A stretch of DNA of 64,000 bases from Agarivorans gilvus (GTDB lineage: Bacteria > Pseudomonadota > Gammaproteobacteria > Enterobacterales > Celerinatantimonadaceae): the NCBI RefSeq assembly GCF_001420915.1, contig NZ_CP013021.1:3568501-3632500 (forward strand), read 5' to 3'. Below the pieces are notes generated by a model. The model had not been told where the DNA came from and did not search any database. It saw only the letters and a list, made by a program, of their open reading frames with translations. A program made the position numbers and the translations under genes. The stretch's first letter is position 1. Each line of letters opens with the position of its first letter. This document shows, piece after piece, positions 55,149 to 64,000 of this stretch.

Positions 55149-55850
55149 TTATAGCAAGCCATTGACCAGGCCAAATAGGCCGCCAAATACGCCACCCCAA
55201 ATGACTAACCAACCTAGGTGCTGGCGGATCATTTCCTGAATTATTTGCTTCACCAGTTGTGGGGTTAATTCAGCCAGGCGCTGCTCGATAATCACGGTGA
55301 TTATTTGCTGCACATCGCCCAGATGCTCAGGTTGTTCTAACTCTTCGCGTAGCGCTTCACTAAACTGTTCATCTTGGCTAATTTCAATCACTGCGTTTTT
55401 TAGCTTTTCAACAAAGGGCTGCTCTAAAGGGGTAAGCGCTTCCTTACCGCCAAACATGGCCAACATGCCGCCAAAAGACGAGTTTTCGATGGTCTCAACC
55501 AGAGCGTGATAGGCCGGGCTGAAGTCGGTTTTGTCGATGACAGGGCGTAAATCTAGTTGTACTGCTTTACCACTGGCATCGGAAAGAAAACGGTCGATGT
55601 TTTCGGCGGTGAAAAACTGGGTCAACATCAGTTGTTTAATCCCCTGCCTAAAATCATCGAAACGCGCTGCAATCACCCCAGAGCCATAAAAACCTGGTAC
55701 CTTTTCAAATAACATGTGAATGGCTATCCAATTGGTGGCCGCGCCGGAGAGAGCGAACAAGCCGATTGAAAATACCAAGCTTTGCTCTGCAAAGTAGCCA
55801 TAGCCTACGAGGGCTAGGGCGATGAGGTTAGTGACTAAACTTTTATTCAT
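55149..55850 (-). CDS. DUF445 membrane protein
   Basis: 233 residues from ATG 55850; the frame's earlier ATG at 55904 lies in the valS terminator region. Hydrophobic N-terminal helices (LVTNLIALALVGYGYFAEQ, FSIGLFALSGAATNWIAIHMLF) carry the family's TNWIAIHMLF / VPGFYGSGVIAARFDDFR motif. A soluble middle and a C-terminal membrane helix (WGGVFGGLFGLVNGL) follow. Function unknown. It sits behind the valS terminator. Confidence 0.82.
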   Translation of the reverse strand: MNKSLVTNLIALALVGYGYFAEQSLVFSIGLFALSGAATNWIAIHMLFEKVPGFYGSGVIAARFDDFRQGIKQLMLTQFFTAENIDRFLSDASGKAVQLDLRPVIDKTDFSPAYHALVETIENSSFGGMLAMFGGKEALTPLEQPFVEKLKNAVIEISQDEQFSEALREELEQPEHLGDVQQIITVIIEQRLAELTPQLVKQIIQEMIRQHLGWLVIWGGVFGGLFGLVNGLL

Positions 55851-55863
55851 ATTTTCATTTCCA

Positions 55864-55892
55864 CAAACAAAAAAGTCCCCAGTGGAGGACTT
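55864..55892 (-). terminator. valS terminator
   Basis: On the minus strand AAGTCC pairs with GGACTT around a short loop, followed by a T run. It lies just after the valS stop. Confidence 0.75.
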
Positions 55893-55907
55893 AATGTGTA
55901 GCACTAA

Positions 55908-58769
55908 TTACAGTGCTGCAATGGTCGCTTGTTGCTCAAGTAGCTTAGCTTTAGTGGCTTCCATTTCTTGCTGCTTGGCTTGCTCTTTGGCAATCACTTG
56001 CTCTGGCGCATTGGCAACAAATTTTTGGTTGGACAGCTTACCCGTTACTTTACTTAGCTCTTTCTCAAGCTTTTCTAGCTGTTTGGCAATACGGCTCAAC
56101 TCGGCTTCTTTGTCGATGAGGCCCGCCATAGGGATAAGAATTTCCATTCCACCTAAAATCGCTGTGGCAGAGGCTGGTGCTTGTTCACCGTCTGCTAGCG
56201 GCTGAGTGCTTTCCAGTTTAGCTAAAGAGGCTAAGAAAGGCGCGTTGTCGTTTAAGCGGCGCAAATCTTCACTTGAAGCATTCTTCAGTAAGACATTCAG
56301 TGGTTTATTTGGACTAATGTCCATTTCACCACGAATATTACGGATCGCGATAATAAAGTGTTTGAGCCATTCCAAGTCAGCCACGGCAGCTTGGTCGATA
56401 CGGCTGGCGTCGTACTCAGGGAAGCTTTGCAACATGATGCTATCTGTGGCGCTTGCCTTACCGGTTAACGGAGCCACTTGACGCCAGATAGTTTCGGTGA
56501 TGTAGGGCGTGATTGGGTGCATTAAGCGCAGCAAGCTTTCCAATACTTTTAATAAGGTAAAGCGTGTACCGCGTTGTTGTGCTTCAGTGCCTTTGAACAA
56601 TACCGGTTTAGTTAACTCTAAGTACCAGCCGCAGAATTGGTTCCAAGTGAAATCGTAAATATGCTGGGCGGCAATATCAAAGCGGAAGCTGTCTAAGGCT
56701 TCACGGTAAGCTTTAATGGTTTGTTGGTATTGGCCTTCAATCCAGCGATCGGCTAGCGAGAATTCCATTTCGCCACCGTCTTTACCGCAGTCTTGCTCTT
56801 GGGTGTTCATTAATACGTAACGGCTGGCATTCCACAGCTTGTTACAGAAGTTACGGTAACCTTCTAAACGATTCATATCCCAGTTGATGTCACGGCCGGT
56901 AGTGGCCATGGCTGCAAGGGTGAAACGCAAGGCATCGGTACCGTGGGCTTCGATGCCATTTTCAAAGGTTTTACGGGTATCTTTCTCAATTTTCTTCGCC
57001 AATTGCGGCTGCATCATGTTGCCACAGCGCTTGGCTACTAGGCTTTCTAAATCAATGCCGTCGATCATGTCTAAAGGATCCAACACATTACCTTTAGATT
57101 TAGACATTTTATCGCCGTTTTCATCACGAATAAGGCCGGTCACATACACCGTTTTAAATGGCACTTGTGGCTGGTTATTTTCATCTTTGATGAAGTACAT
57201 GGTCATCATGATCATTCTGGCTACCCAGAAGAAAATGATATCGAAACCGGTAACCAATACATCACTTGGGTGGAAGGTGGCTAAGTTTTCAGTTTTCTCT
57301 GGCCAACCTTGAGTGGCGAAGGTCCATAAACCTGAAGAGAACCAGGTGTCTAGCACGTCTTCGTCTCGAGTTAAGCTAATTTCCTCGCCCAAGTTGTGTT
57401 TGGCGCGCACTTCAGCTTCGTTACGGCCAACGTAAACCTTACCTGCTGCGTCATACCAAGCGGGAATACGATGGCCCCACCATAATTGGCGTGAAATACA
57501 CCAGTCTTGAATATCACGCATCCAAGAGAAATACATGTTCTCGTATTGCTGAGGGACAAATTTTATATCGCCGTTTTCAACCGCTTCGGTGGCCGTTTTA
57601 GCCAAAGGTGCAGCGCGAACATACCATTGGTCGGTTAGCATGGGCTCAATCACCACGCCGCCACGATCCCCGTAAGGCACGGTATTATTGTGCTCGGCGA
57701 CTTCTTCAAGTAGGCCTAGCTCATCAAATTTAGCCACAATCGCTTTACGCGCTTCAAAGCGCTCTAAGCCTTGATACTCTTCGGGTATTTCTGTTGAATA
57801 AACATCAGATGGCTCACCATTGCTGGTAAACACCTCTGCGGCCTCACGAATGTCAGCATTCAGGGTAAGAATGTTGATCATCGGTAGCTGGTGGCGTTTA
57901 CCTACTTCGCTGTCGTTAAAGTCGTGAGCGGGCGTGATTTTCACACAGCCAGTGCCTTTTTCCATGTCGGCGTGCTCGTCGCCAACAATGGGAATACGGC
58001 GACCCACTAAAGGCAGCTCAATAAATTTGCCAATCAGGTTGTTGTAGCGAGGATCTTCAGGGTTAACTGCTACCCCAGTATCCCCTAACATGGTTTCTGG
58101 GCGAGTCGTGGCTACCACTAAGTAATCTTTACCTTCGCTGGTGGTTTCACCATCGGCTAGTGGGTAGCGCAGGTGCCACATGAAGCCTTTTTGCTCACGG
58201 TTTTCCACTTCTAGATCGGAAATCGCGGTGTGCAGTTTAGGATCCCAGTTCACCAAGCGTTTACCACGGTAGATAAGGTCGTCTTCGTAGAGGCGAACAA
58301 AGGCTTCTTCGACTGCCTTTGACATGCCTTCATCCATGGTGAAACGTTCACGTTCCCAGTCTACCGAGGCTCCCAAACGACGTAACTGCTTGGTAATTGT
58401 GCCGCCAGATTCTGCCTTCCAATCCCAGATTTTGTCGATGAAGGCCTCACGCCCGTAGTCGTGTTTGGTTTTACCTTCTTCGGCTGCAATTTTACGCTCA
58501 ACCACCATTTGGGTAGCAATCCCCGCGTGGTCGGTACCGACTTGCCAGAGGGTGTTCTTACCCTGCATCCGTTGGTAACGAATTAAGGTATCCATAATGG
58601 TGTCTTGGAATGCATGTCCCATATGCAAGCTGCCAGTCACGTTTGGCGGCGGGATCATGATGCTATAAGCCGATTTTGCGGCATCGCCATTGGGCTTAAA
58701 GTGGCCTTGTTGTTCCCATTCTTGATAGAGCGACTGTTCGATAGCGCTTGGGTTGTAGGTCTTTTCCAT
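55908..58769 (-). CDS. valS: Valyl-tRNA synthetase
   Basis: 953 residues, class I. HIGH-type motif PPPNVTGSLHMGHAF and KMSKS in DKMSKSKGN, an editing CP1 insertion (TTRPETMLGDTGVAV), and a C-terminal coiled-coil tRNA-binding arm (KQLEKLEKELSKVTGKLSNQKF). It follows holC as in E. coli pepA-holC-valS. Confidence 0.98.
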   Translation of the reverse strand: MEKTYNPSAIEQSLYQEWEQQGHFKPNGDAAKSAYSIMIPPPNVTGSLHMGHAFQDTIMDTLIRYQRMQGKNTLWQVGTDHAGIATQMVVERKIAAEEGKTKHDYGREAFIDKIWDWKAESGGTITKQLRRLGASVDWERERFTMDEGMSKAVEEAFVRLYEDDLIYRGKRLVNWDPKLHTAISDLEVENREQKGFMWHLRYPLADGETTSEGKDYLVVATTRPETMLGDTGVAVNPEDPRYNNLIGKFIELPLVGRRIPIVGDEHADMEKGTGCVKITPAHDFNDSEVGKRHQLPMINILTLNADIREAAEVFTSNGEPSDVYSTEIPEEYQGLERFEARKAIVAKFDELGLLEEVAEHNNTVPYGDRGGVVIEPMLTDQWYVRAAPLAKTATEAVENGDIKFVPQQYENMYFSWMRDIQDWCISRQLWWGHRIPAWYDAAGKVYVGRNEAEVRAKHNLGEEISLTRDEDVLDTWFSSGLWTFATQGWPEKTENLATFHPSDVLVTGFDIIFFWVARMIMMTMYFIKDENNQPQVPFKTVYVTGLIRDENGDKMSKSKGNVLDPLDMIDGIDLESLVAKRCGNMMQPQLAKKIEKDTRKTFENGIEAHGTDALRFTLAAMATTGRDINWDMNRLEGYRNFCNKLWNASRYVLMNTQEQDCGKDGGEMEFSLADRWIEGQYQQTIKAYREALDSFRFDIAAQHIYDFTWNQFCGWYLELTKPVLFKGTEAQQRGTRFTLLKVLESLLRLMHPITPYITETIWRQVAPLTGKASATDSIMLQSFPEYDASRIDQAAVADLEWLKHFIIAIRNIRGEMDISPNKPLNVLLKNASSEDLRRLNDNAPFLASLAKLESTQPLADGEQAPASATAILGGMEILIPMAGLIDKEAELSRIAKQLEKLEKELSKVTGKLSNQKFVANAPEQVIAKEQAKQQEMEATKAKLLEQQATIAAL

Positions 58770-58783
58770 TGGATGTTTTGACT

Positions 58784-59229
58784 CTATATAATTTCTGGGT
58801 TTGTGTATGCTGCGGTGTCTAAGCTTAGACCCTGTTGGCGATACACTCGATAACGTTCTCTTGCCGCAGCCTTACCGGTTTCATCTGCAGGCACAAAATC
58901 AATAATATGCTGAAAATTTCTGGCAAAATCGGGCACGCTATTGGTGAGATTCACCAAGCACTGGCGGCGTTGCCTCGGCGCTTGCCAAGTTATTTCTACT
59001 GGTGCCCCCCTTGAGGGCCTTCACCACTGAGATTGTGCGGCACAAACTGCTCTGGCTCAAATTGCCACAACACCTCGTCAAGCCGCTCGGCGTGCTGCTT
59101 TGATGAGGTATATACCAATATGCGCTCACCTGCTTGATAGTATTGCGCCAAGATTTGGCAGGCGATGCTATCGAGCGCTTCGCTGTCGGTGGTGACCGAA
59201 TCGGGCATGATATAAAATTTCGCTTTCAT
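58784..59229 (-). CDS. holC: DNA polymerase III chi subunit HolC (frame broken once as sequenced)
   Basis: The chi subunit links the clamp loader to SSB. The first part (KAKFYIMPD, LAQYYQAGERILVYTSSKQHAERLDEVLW, FVPHNLSGEG) and the second (PVEITWQAPRQRR, FARNFQHIIDFVPADE, RERYRVYRQQG) lie in different frames. One more G in the G-run at about 59006-59011 joins them (GEGPQGGAPVEI) into a normal 148-residue protein ending at 58784. It lies between pepA and valS, the conserved position. Homopolymer error is likely. Confidence 0.9.
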
Positions 59230-59302
59230 ACGCTAGAGAGTACTCGTTTGAAAAAAGCTCGGCAACGCAAACTTAGCGCGCTAAAAGGGTGGCTCGAAAC
59301 GC

Positions 59303-59330
59303 AAAATAGGGAGCGTTTGCTCCCTATTTT
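59303..59330 (-). terminator. Terminator between pepA and holC
   Basis: A 12-bp perfect stem (AAAATAGGGAGC with its complement) around GTTT, with A and T runs on both sides. Confidence 0.8.
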
Positions 59331-59350
59331 AGGCCGCCTTGTAGCAACGG

Positions 59351-60859
59351 CTATTCTTCGACTTCTTGACCGGTCTTAGTGATTAAGAACTGAGTCAGCA
59401 GTGGCACTGGGCGACCAGTAGCGCCTTTCTCGCTTCCGGTTTTCCATGCGGTACCGGCAATATCGAGGTGAGCCCATGTATATTTCTTGGTGAAGCGCGA
59501 TAAGAAACAGGCGGCAGTAATCGAGCCTGCGGTTTTACCACCAATATTAGCCATGTCGGCAAAATTGCTGGCGAGTTGCTCCTGATACTCATCACCTAAT
59601 GGCAAGCGCCAAGTTTTATCACCGCTTTGTTCTGCACAATTTATAATATCGTGAGCGAGTGGATTGTGTGGGGTCATTAAACCCGTAGTATGGTGGCCAA
59701 GCGCAACCACACAAGCACCTGTTAGGGTGGCTACATCAATCACTAATTCTGGATCGTAGCGCTCTACATAAGTGAGTACGTCACATAAGACCATGCGCCC
59801 TTCGGCGTCGGTATTAAGCACTTCTACGGTTAGACCCGACATGGTGGTAATCACGTCACCGGGGCGATAGGCATTGCCACCAGGCATGTTTTCACAGCCG
59901 GCTAGTATACCGGTTACCTTCAGTGGAAGCTGTAACTCGGCCAGTGCCTTCATGGTGCCATAAACGCCTGCAGCGCCGCCCATGTCGTATTTCATTTCGT
60001 CCATGCCAGCACCGGGTTTTAATGAGATGCCGCCGGAATCAAAGGTGAGGCCTTTACCCACTAATACAATCGGTTTTTGATCTTCACAGCCAGGGGCGCA
60101 GTACTCAATGATACTCATAATTGATTCATTTTCTGAGCCGCGGCCTACTGCCAAGTAAGAGTTCATATTCAGCTCTGCCATTTCGGCTTCGCCAAGGGTG
60201 CTTACGGTGACGTTGTCATAGTTGTTTTGTAACTCTTTGGCTTGCTCCGCCAAATAAGCAGGGTTACAGATATTCGGTGGCAGATTAGCCAAGTCTTTTG
60301 CGTGTTTAACACCGTGTGAAACGGCTAAACCGTGTTGTACCGCATTTTCACCAATTGCCAATTCTCGGCGGGTCGGTACATTGAAGACAATTTTGCGTAG
60401 CGGGCGACGAGTTTCTTCACGATTACTTTTTAATTGGTCGAAGCTGTAGAGGGTTTCTTGGGTAGTTTCTACCGCTTGGCGAACTTTCCAATAAGTATTA
60501 CGTGATTTAACGTGTAATTCAGGTAGGAAGCAAACCGCCTCCATAGAGCCAGTTTCGTTAAGCGTATTAATGGTTTTGGTAATAATTTGCCGGTACTGGC
60601 GTTCGTTAAGTTCGCGCTCTTTGCCACAGCCTACTAATAATACCCTTTCACTCAGTACGTTGGGTACATGATGTAATAGTAAGACTTGGCCAGCTTTGCC
60701 TTCTAAGTCCCCGCGACGCAGTAGTGCGCTAATGTAACCGTCACTAATTTTATCTAGTTGTTCGGCAACAGGGGACAAACGACGTGGTTCGTACACACCT
60801 ACGACTATACACGCACTACGTTGCTTCTCCGGACTACCGCTTTTTACGCTAAACTCCAT
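59351..60859 (-). CDS. pepA: Leucyl aminopeptidase PepA
   Basis: 502 residues. M17 family with VGKGLTFDSGGISLKPG, the DMGGAAGV helix and NTDAEGRMVL, supplying the two-zinc site. ATG 60859 with TAGGAG upstream fits the family start MEFSVKSGSPEKQ; an earlier in-frame ATG at 60880 is less likely. Besides peptide turnover, E. coli PepA is an XerCD accessory DNA-binding protein. It is divergent from lptF, as in E. coli. Confidence 0.97.
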   Translation of the reverse strand: MEFSVKSGSPEKQRSACIVVGVYEPRRLSPVAEQLDKISDGYISALLRRGDLEGKAGQVLLLHHVPNVLSERVLLVGCGKERELNERQYRQIITKTINTLNETGSMEAVCFLPELHVKSRNTYWKVRQAVETTQETLYSFDQLKSNREETRRPLRKIVFNVPTRRELAIGENAVQHGLAVSHGVKHAKDLANLPPNICNPAYLAEQAKELQNNYDNVTVSTLGEAEMAELNMNSYLAVGRGSENESIMSIIEYCAPGCEDQKPIVLVGKGLTFDSGGISLKPGAGMDEMKYDMGGAAGVYGTMKALAELQLPLKVTGILAGCENMPGGNAYRPGDVITTMSGLTVEVLNTDAEGRMVLCDVLTYVERYDPELVIDVATLTGACVVALGHHTTGLMTPHNPLAHDIINCAEQSGDKTWRLPLGDEYQEQLASNFADMANIGGKTAGSITAACFLSRFTKKYTWAHLDIAGTAWKTGSEKGATGRPVPLLTQFLITKTGQEVEE

Positions 60860-61056
60860 GAATACTCCTACAATCACCAAAACTGGGTTAAGATAGATAG
60901 CTTACCAGTTTGAACGGAATCGCCGTTTCTGGCTACTGTTTAAATAAATATGAGCTATACAGGCTCATATTGCTATGTGAAACTGTTAAAAATAGAAAGT
61001 TTATCTGAATTATTTGCTATTACCAGCAAAGTTCTACGTTTGAAGTGAATGACTGA

Positions 61057-62172
61057 GTGCTAATATTCCGTTACTTGTTTAAAGAAACAGCAAAAACACA
61101 ACTCGCAGTGTTGGCCGTTTTGCTGTTGATCTTTACCTCGCAAAAATTTGTCCGAGTGCTGGCTCAGGCTGCTGAAGGCAACATTGCAGGTGAGATTATT
61201 GCGAAAGTCATGTTGTTAAACATGCCTGCCTTCATGATCCTAATTCTACCAATTAGCATGTTTATTGGTGTTTTAGTGGCTCATGGCCGTTTATATGCCG
61301 ATAGTGAGATGGTGGTATTGCAAGCTTGTGGCTACAGTACCGCTCAATTGTTAAGAGATACCATGATTTTGGGGTTGATTTCGACCCTTGCGGCCGGATT
61401 TAATACCTTATATCTGAGCCCTTATACCAATGATTTAGAGCAAAAATTATTTGACCAAATGGATGCCGAAGCGGGTATTTCGGTGTTGGTGCAGGGGCGT
61501 TTTGAATCTTTAGGTGGTGGAGTGGTGACCTTTGTTGAACAAATTGAGAACAAAGGCCAGCACTTAGAGAAGGTATTTGTTGCGCATACGCCGCATGGTG
61601 ACGACGATACACGTCCTTCGGTGGTGATGGCTAAAGAAGGTGGGATAGAGAGCCGCGCCGATGGTTCGCAGTGGATGGTGCTAAAAGACGGTAAACGTTA
61701 TGAGCAAGCACCGGATAATCTCGATTTTAATATTTTGCATTTTGAACGTTATAAGGTGTATTTGCGCGAACAGCAAAGTAACCCCTCGCAGCAGCGTTTA
61801 TATTCTATGCCGACTGCGCAGTTATGGGACTCTCAAGAGTTAAACCAGATTGCCGAGTTACAATGGCGCTTGTCTTTGCCACTGACGATTCCCGTTTTAA
61901 CTTTTATGGTGGTGCCATTAGCAGCGGTTAATCCAAGGCAAGGACGTTACGCGAAGTTGTTGCCAGCGATTTTACTCTATTTAAGTTATTACCTGATGCT
62001 AAGCGCTGCTCGAAGCGCGCTTGAAGATGGCAAATTAGCACCAGAGATCGGACTTTGGTCGGTGCATGCACTGATGCTGTTGATTGCCATGAGCTACTTG
62101 TTTATACGAAGTGAATACTACTTAAAGCTGCGCGGAAAAATTAAAGGACAGGCCTGTGTTTCGAATTCTTGA
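61057..62172 (+). CDS. lptF: LPS export ABC transporter permease LptF
   Basis: 371 residues from a GTG. Six membrane helices with a large periplasmic beta-jellyroll between helices 3 and 4; typical start (IFRYLFKETAKTQLAVLAVLL) and SEMVVLQACGYS coupling-helix region. With LptG and LptB2 it extracts lipopolysaccharide from the inner membrane. It overlaps lptG by 17 bases. Confidence 0.96.
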   Translation: MLIFRYLFKETAKTQLAVLAVLLLIFTSQKFVRVLAQAAEGNIAGEIIAKVMLLNMPAFMILILPISMFIGVLVAHGRLYADSEMVVLQACGYSTAQLLRDTMILGLISTLAAGFNTLYLSPYTNDLEQKLFDQMDAEAGISVLVQGRFESLGGGVVTFVEQIENKGQHLEKVFVAHTPHGDDDTRPSVVMAKEGGIESRADGSQWMVLKDGKRYEQAPDNLDFNILHFERYKVYLREQQSNPSQQRLYSMPTAQLWDSQELNQIAELQWRLSLPLTIPVLTFMVVPLAAVNPRQGRYAKLLPAILLYLSYYLMLSAARSALEDGKLAPEIGLWSVHALMLLIAMSYLFIRSEYYLKLRGKIKGQACVSNS

Positions 62173-63223
62173 TTGGTATGTTGGCCGTACCATTATTATG
62201 TCTAGCATGCTGGTATTAGTCACCCTGCAAAGCTTGAGTATGATTGTTAAGTTCGTTGAACAGCTGGGCAGCGTAGGGCAGGGGGATTATCAAATTGCCG
62301 ATGCGCTTTGGTATGTTTTGCTGAGTGTGCCGCGCGAGCTGGAAATGTTCTTCCCCATGGCTGCCTTGTTAGGCTCTTTGATTGGCCTAGGCTCGTTAGC
62401 CAGCACTAGTGAGCTGGTGGTAATGCAAAGTTCGGGGCTTTCTCGTTTTAATATTGCCGTGGCAGTGCTTAAAACCGCGGTGCCCATGATGCTAGCGATG
62501 ATGTTGCTGGGCGAATATGTTGCGCCGCAATCGGATTTGGCGGCTAAGCAATTGCGTTCTAGCAAAATGTCGGGTGGTGCTATGGTGGCGGTACAGCGCG
62601 GTGTTTGGGCTAAAGATGGTGAAAGCTTCGTGAATATTGGCGAAGTGCAGGAAAGCCAAACGCTGTTTAATATTACTATTTATCGCTTCAATGTCTTGGG
62701 AGAGTTATACCAGCAAATCGAGGGGGTGAAGGCTAATTATCAACAGGATCACTGGTTAATCGAAACCGGTCGAGTATTGGAATTTAGTGATAAGCAAGTG
62801 AAGGAAACCTCGATTCGAGACTACCCTTGGGTCAGCACCTTGACTCCCGATAAACTAGGGGTAGTTACGGTTAAGCCACATGATTTGTCGATTTCAGGAA
62901 TGTTCTCTTACATTTCTTATTTACAGCAAAATAACCAAGACCCTTCGCGTTATCAGCTAGCTTTGGCGCGTAAACTAATGATGCCAATACTGACTGGCAT
63001 CATGATGCTGCTGGCTCTGTCATTTGTATTTGGCCCCTTACGCAGTTCCAGCATGGGGGCGAAAATTATGATGGGTGTGGTCGCGGGCTTTAGTTACTAC
63101 ATTCTTGATCAAGTCTTGGGTTCGATGAGTTTGGTATATGGGGTGCCCCCTTACTTGAGTGCAGCCATTCCTAGCATTTTGGTTCTAGGTATCGCCTTCT
63201 ACTTGATTAACCGTCGGGTGTAA
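62156..63223 (+). CDS. lptG: LPS export ABC transporter permease LptG
   Basis: 355 residues, a paralogue of LptF with the same helix-jellyroll-helix layout (start MFRILDWYVGRTII, coupling region TSELVVMQSSGLS, last helices LMMPILTGIMMLLALSFVFGPL and GVVAGFSYYILDQVLGSMSL). Works in the LptB2FG complex. Confidence 0.96.
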   Translation: MFRILDWYVGRTIIMSSMLVLVTLQSLSMIVKFVEQLGSVGQGDYQIADALWYVLLSVPRELEMFFPMAALLGSLIGLGSLASTSELVVMQSSGLSRFNIAVAVLKTAVPMMLAMMLLGEYVAPQSDLAAKQLRSSKMSGGAMVAVQRGVWAKDGESFVNIGEVQESQTLFNITIYRFNVLGELYQQIEGVKANYQQDHWLIETGRVLEFSDKQVKETSIRDYPWVSTLTPDKLGVVTVKPHDLSISGMFSYISYLQQNNQDPSRYQLALARKLMMPILTGIMMLLALSFVFGPLRSSSMGAKIMMGVVAGFSYYILDQVLGSMSLVYGVPPYLSAAIPSILVLGIAFYLINRRV

Positions 63224-63284
63224 TCACTCTGCTTTATTGGGGCAAGCTAGTTTGCCGACACTTGCCCTAAATTGAAGGTTGTTG

Positions 63285-63755
63285 TTATTTTTTAGCTAAG
63301 GTCACCACTTGGCATTTGCCCCAAATGTCTTGAAAGGCTGTATTATCTTTGGTCAGCAGTACCATTAAGTTACCCAAACCTAAGGCTGCGGTGAATAAGC
63401 GGATTAGCGCCTGAGTGTAACTAATGTTAGAACCGTCGTAGTTTTGTACGCGTAAGCGCCAAGCCCGCATGCCAATGGTTTGGCCATGGTTATGCCAAAA
63501 CCAAACGTAGAACAAAATGATGCTGCCCCATACTAAGCCCTGAAACCAAATTTGTGCCACTAAGTAACTAGAATGCTCCATGCCTTCGGGAAGTTTGAGT
63601 AAGCCTATGCTATTGCTTACTGCGACTAACGCGAGGCATAACATACTGACTACCATCGCAATGGCAACGGTCATTAGGCTATCGTAAATAAAAGCGCCAA
63701 GACGACGAAAAAAACCAGCGCCACGTTGTGGGCTGACTGCGGTGGTTTGACTCAT
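63285..63755 (-). CDS. RDD-family membrane protein
   Basis: 156 residues with three or four membrane helices. The RDD domain shows GFFRRLGAFIYDSLMTVAIA with Arg and Asp in the first helix, and TIGMRAWRLRV, YTQALIRLFTAALGL. Function unknown; RDD proteins are often placed near lptFG in this group. Confidence 0.85.
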   Translation of the reverse strand: MSQTTAVSPQRGAGFFRRLGAFIYDSLMTVAIAMVVSMLCLALVAVSNSIGLLKLPEGMEHSSYLVAQIWFQGLVWGSIILFYVWFWHNHGQTIGMRAWRLRVQNYDGSNISYTQALIRLFTAALGLGNLMVLLTKDNTAFQDIWGKCQVVTLAKK

Positions 63756-63902
63756 TAGTGCTTGTCTCCAATAAATTTGTTATATGGTAACAAAATGGAT
63801 TTGTTTGAGCTTAATCTAGGTTTGATTTTGCAGCAAAATATTGGATTAATTGCCCGCTCGCGCAATTCTTAAACACTTAGTCTGCTTTAGCAAAAAAAGC
63901 AC

Positions 63903-63930
63903 TTGCCAATCTAAAAACGCGCCTTATAAT
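63903..63930 (+). promoter_or_regulatory. Promoter of the tRNA-Leu transcript
   Basis: TTGCCA (63903-63908) and a perfect TATAAT (63925-63930) with a 16-base spacer, 29 bases before the tRNA start. A GC-rich discriminator follows. Confidence 0.8.
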
Positions 63931-63959
63931 GCCAATCACTCGCTAAGGCGAGGCACAAA

Positions 63960-64000
63960 GCCAGAGTGATGAAATTGGTAGACATAGGGGATTCAAAATC
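63960..64000 (+). tRNA. tRNA-Leu (CAA), 5' part only
   Basis: Starts with GCCAGAG and a leucine-type D-arm (GATGAAATTGGTAGAC), and the window ends in the anticodon arm GGGGATTCAAAATC, giving anticodon CAA. The 3' half lies outside the window. Confidence 0.85.

Overview
The window is a piece of a gammaproteobacterial chromosome. The gene order from about 18.5 kb onward (rpsU-dnaG-rpoD, tsaD, plsY, folB, uppP, cca, SH3 protein, ygiF, glnE, hldE, then tolC, nudF, yqiB, cpdA, yqiA, parE, parC, plsC, and finally pepA-holC-valS, lptFG) follows the enterobacterial, Vibrio and Shewanella backbone. The protein sequences look like a marine Alteromonadales-type bacterium (Agarivorans or Shewanella relatives). 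That placement is an inference.

Region 1 (1-18.5 kb) is an accessory island on the 3' side of a tRNA-Ile(CAU) gene. It starts with an IS110/IS1111-type transposase cut by the window edge. Next comes an array of one nearly complete pore-former-like toxin, three related two-helix immunity genes and three degraded toxin remnants. An RstA/RstB-like two-component system and a small outer-membrane barrel gene follow; both carry GTCACA direct repeats at 10-bp spacing upstream. The rest holds three 1054-bp IS5-family (IS903-like) insertions, a secreted lipoprotein hydrolase, a truncated tyrosine recombinase and several small two-gene modules that look like effector-immunity pairs: 9281-10121; a lysozyme-like gene split by an insertion sequence, followed by an exported protein; and 16207-17366, a Cys/His protein plus a lipoprotein. 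No secretion-system structural gene is visible, so this could be an orphan type VI effector/immunity island.

Region 2 (18.5-28.2 kb) holds tRNA-Ile(CAU), the macromolecular synthesis operon read leftward (rpsU, yqeY, dnaG, rpoD), tsaD, plsY, folB-folK, uppP and cca. As sequenced, dnaG and cca are each broken by two single-base losses in G/C runs. holC at 59 kb shows one more. All are repaired by adding one base, so sequence error is the likeliest cause.

Region 3 (28.2-42.3 kb) carries exeA-exeB (type II secretion assembly), an SH3-domain membrane protein, a Pit phosphate permease with its PhoU-like partner, a CYTH-CHAD triphosphatase, a DUF218 protein, a potassium channel, glnE, lpxL and hldE. 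Region 4 (42.3-54.3 kb) carries tolC diverging from nudF-yqiB-cpdA-yqiA-parE-GGDEF/EAL-parC, then plsC and rraB. Region 5 (54.4-64 kb) has a solute-binding protein, a DUF445 protein, valS, holC and pepA, the divergent lptF-lptG, an RDD protein, and the start of a tRNA-Leu(CAA) with a strong promoter at the right edge.
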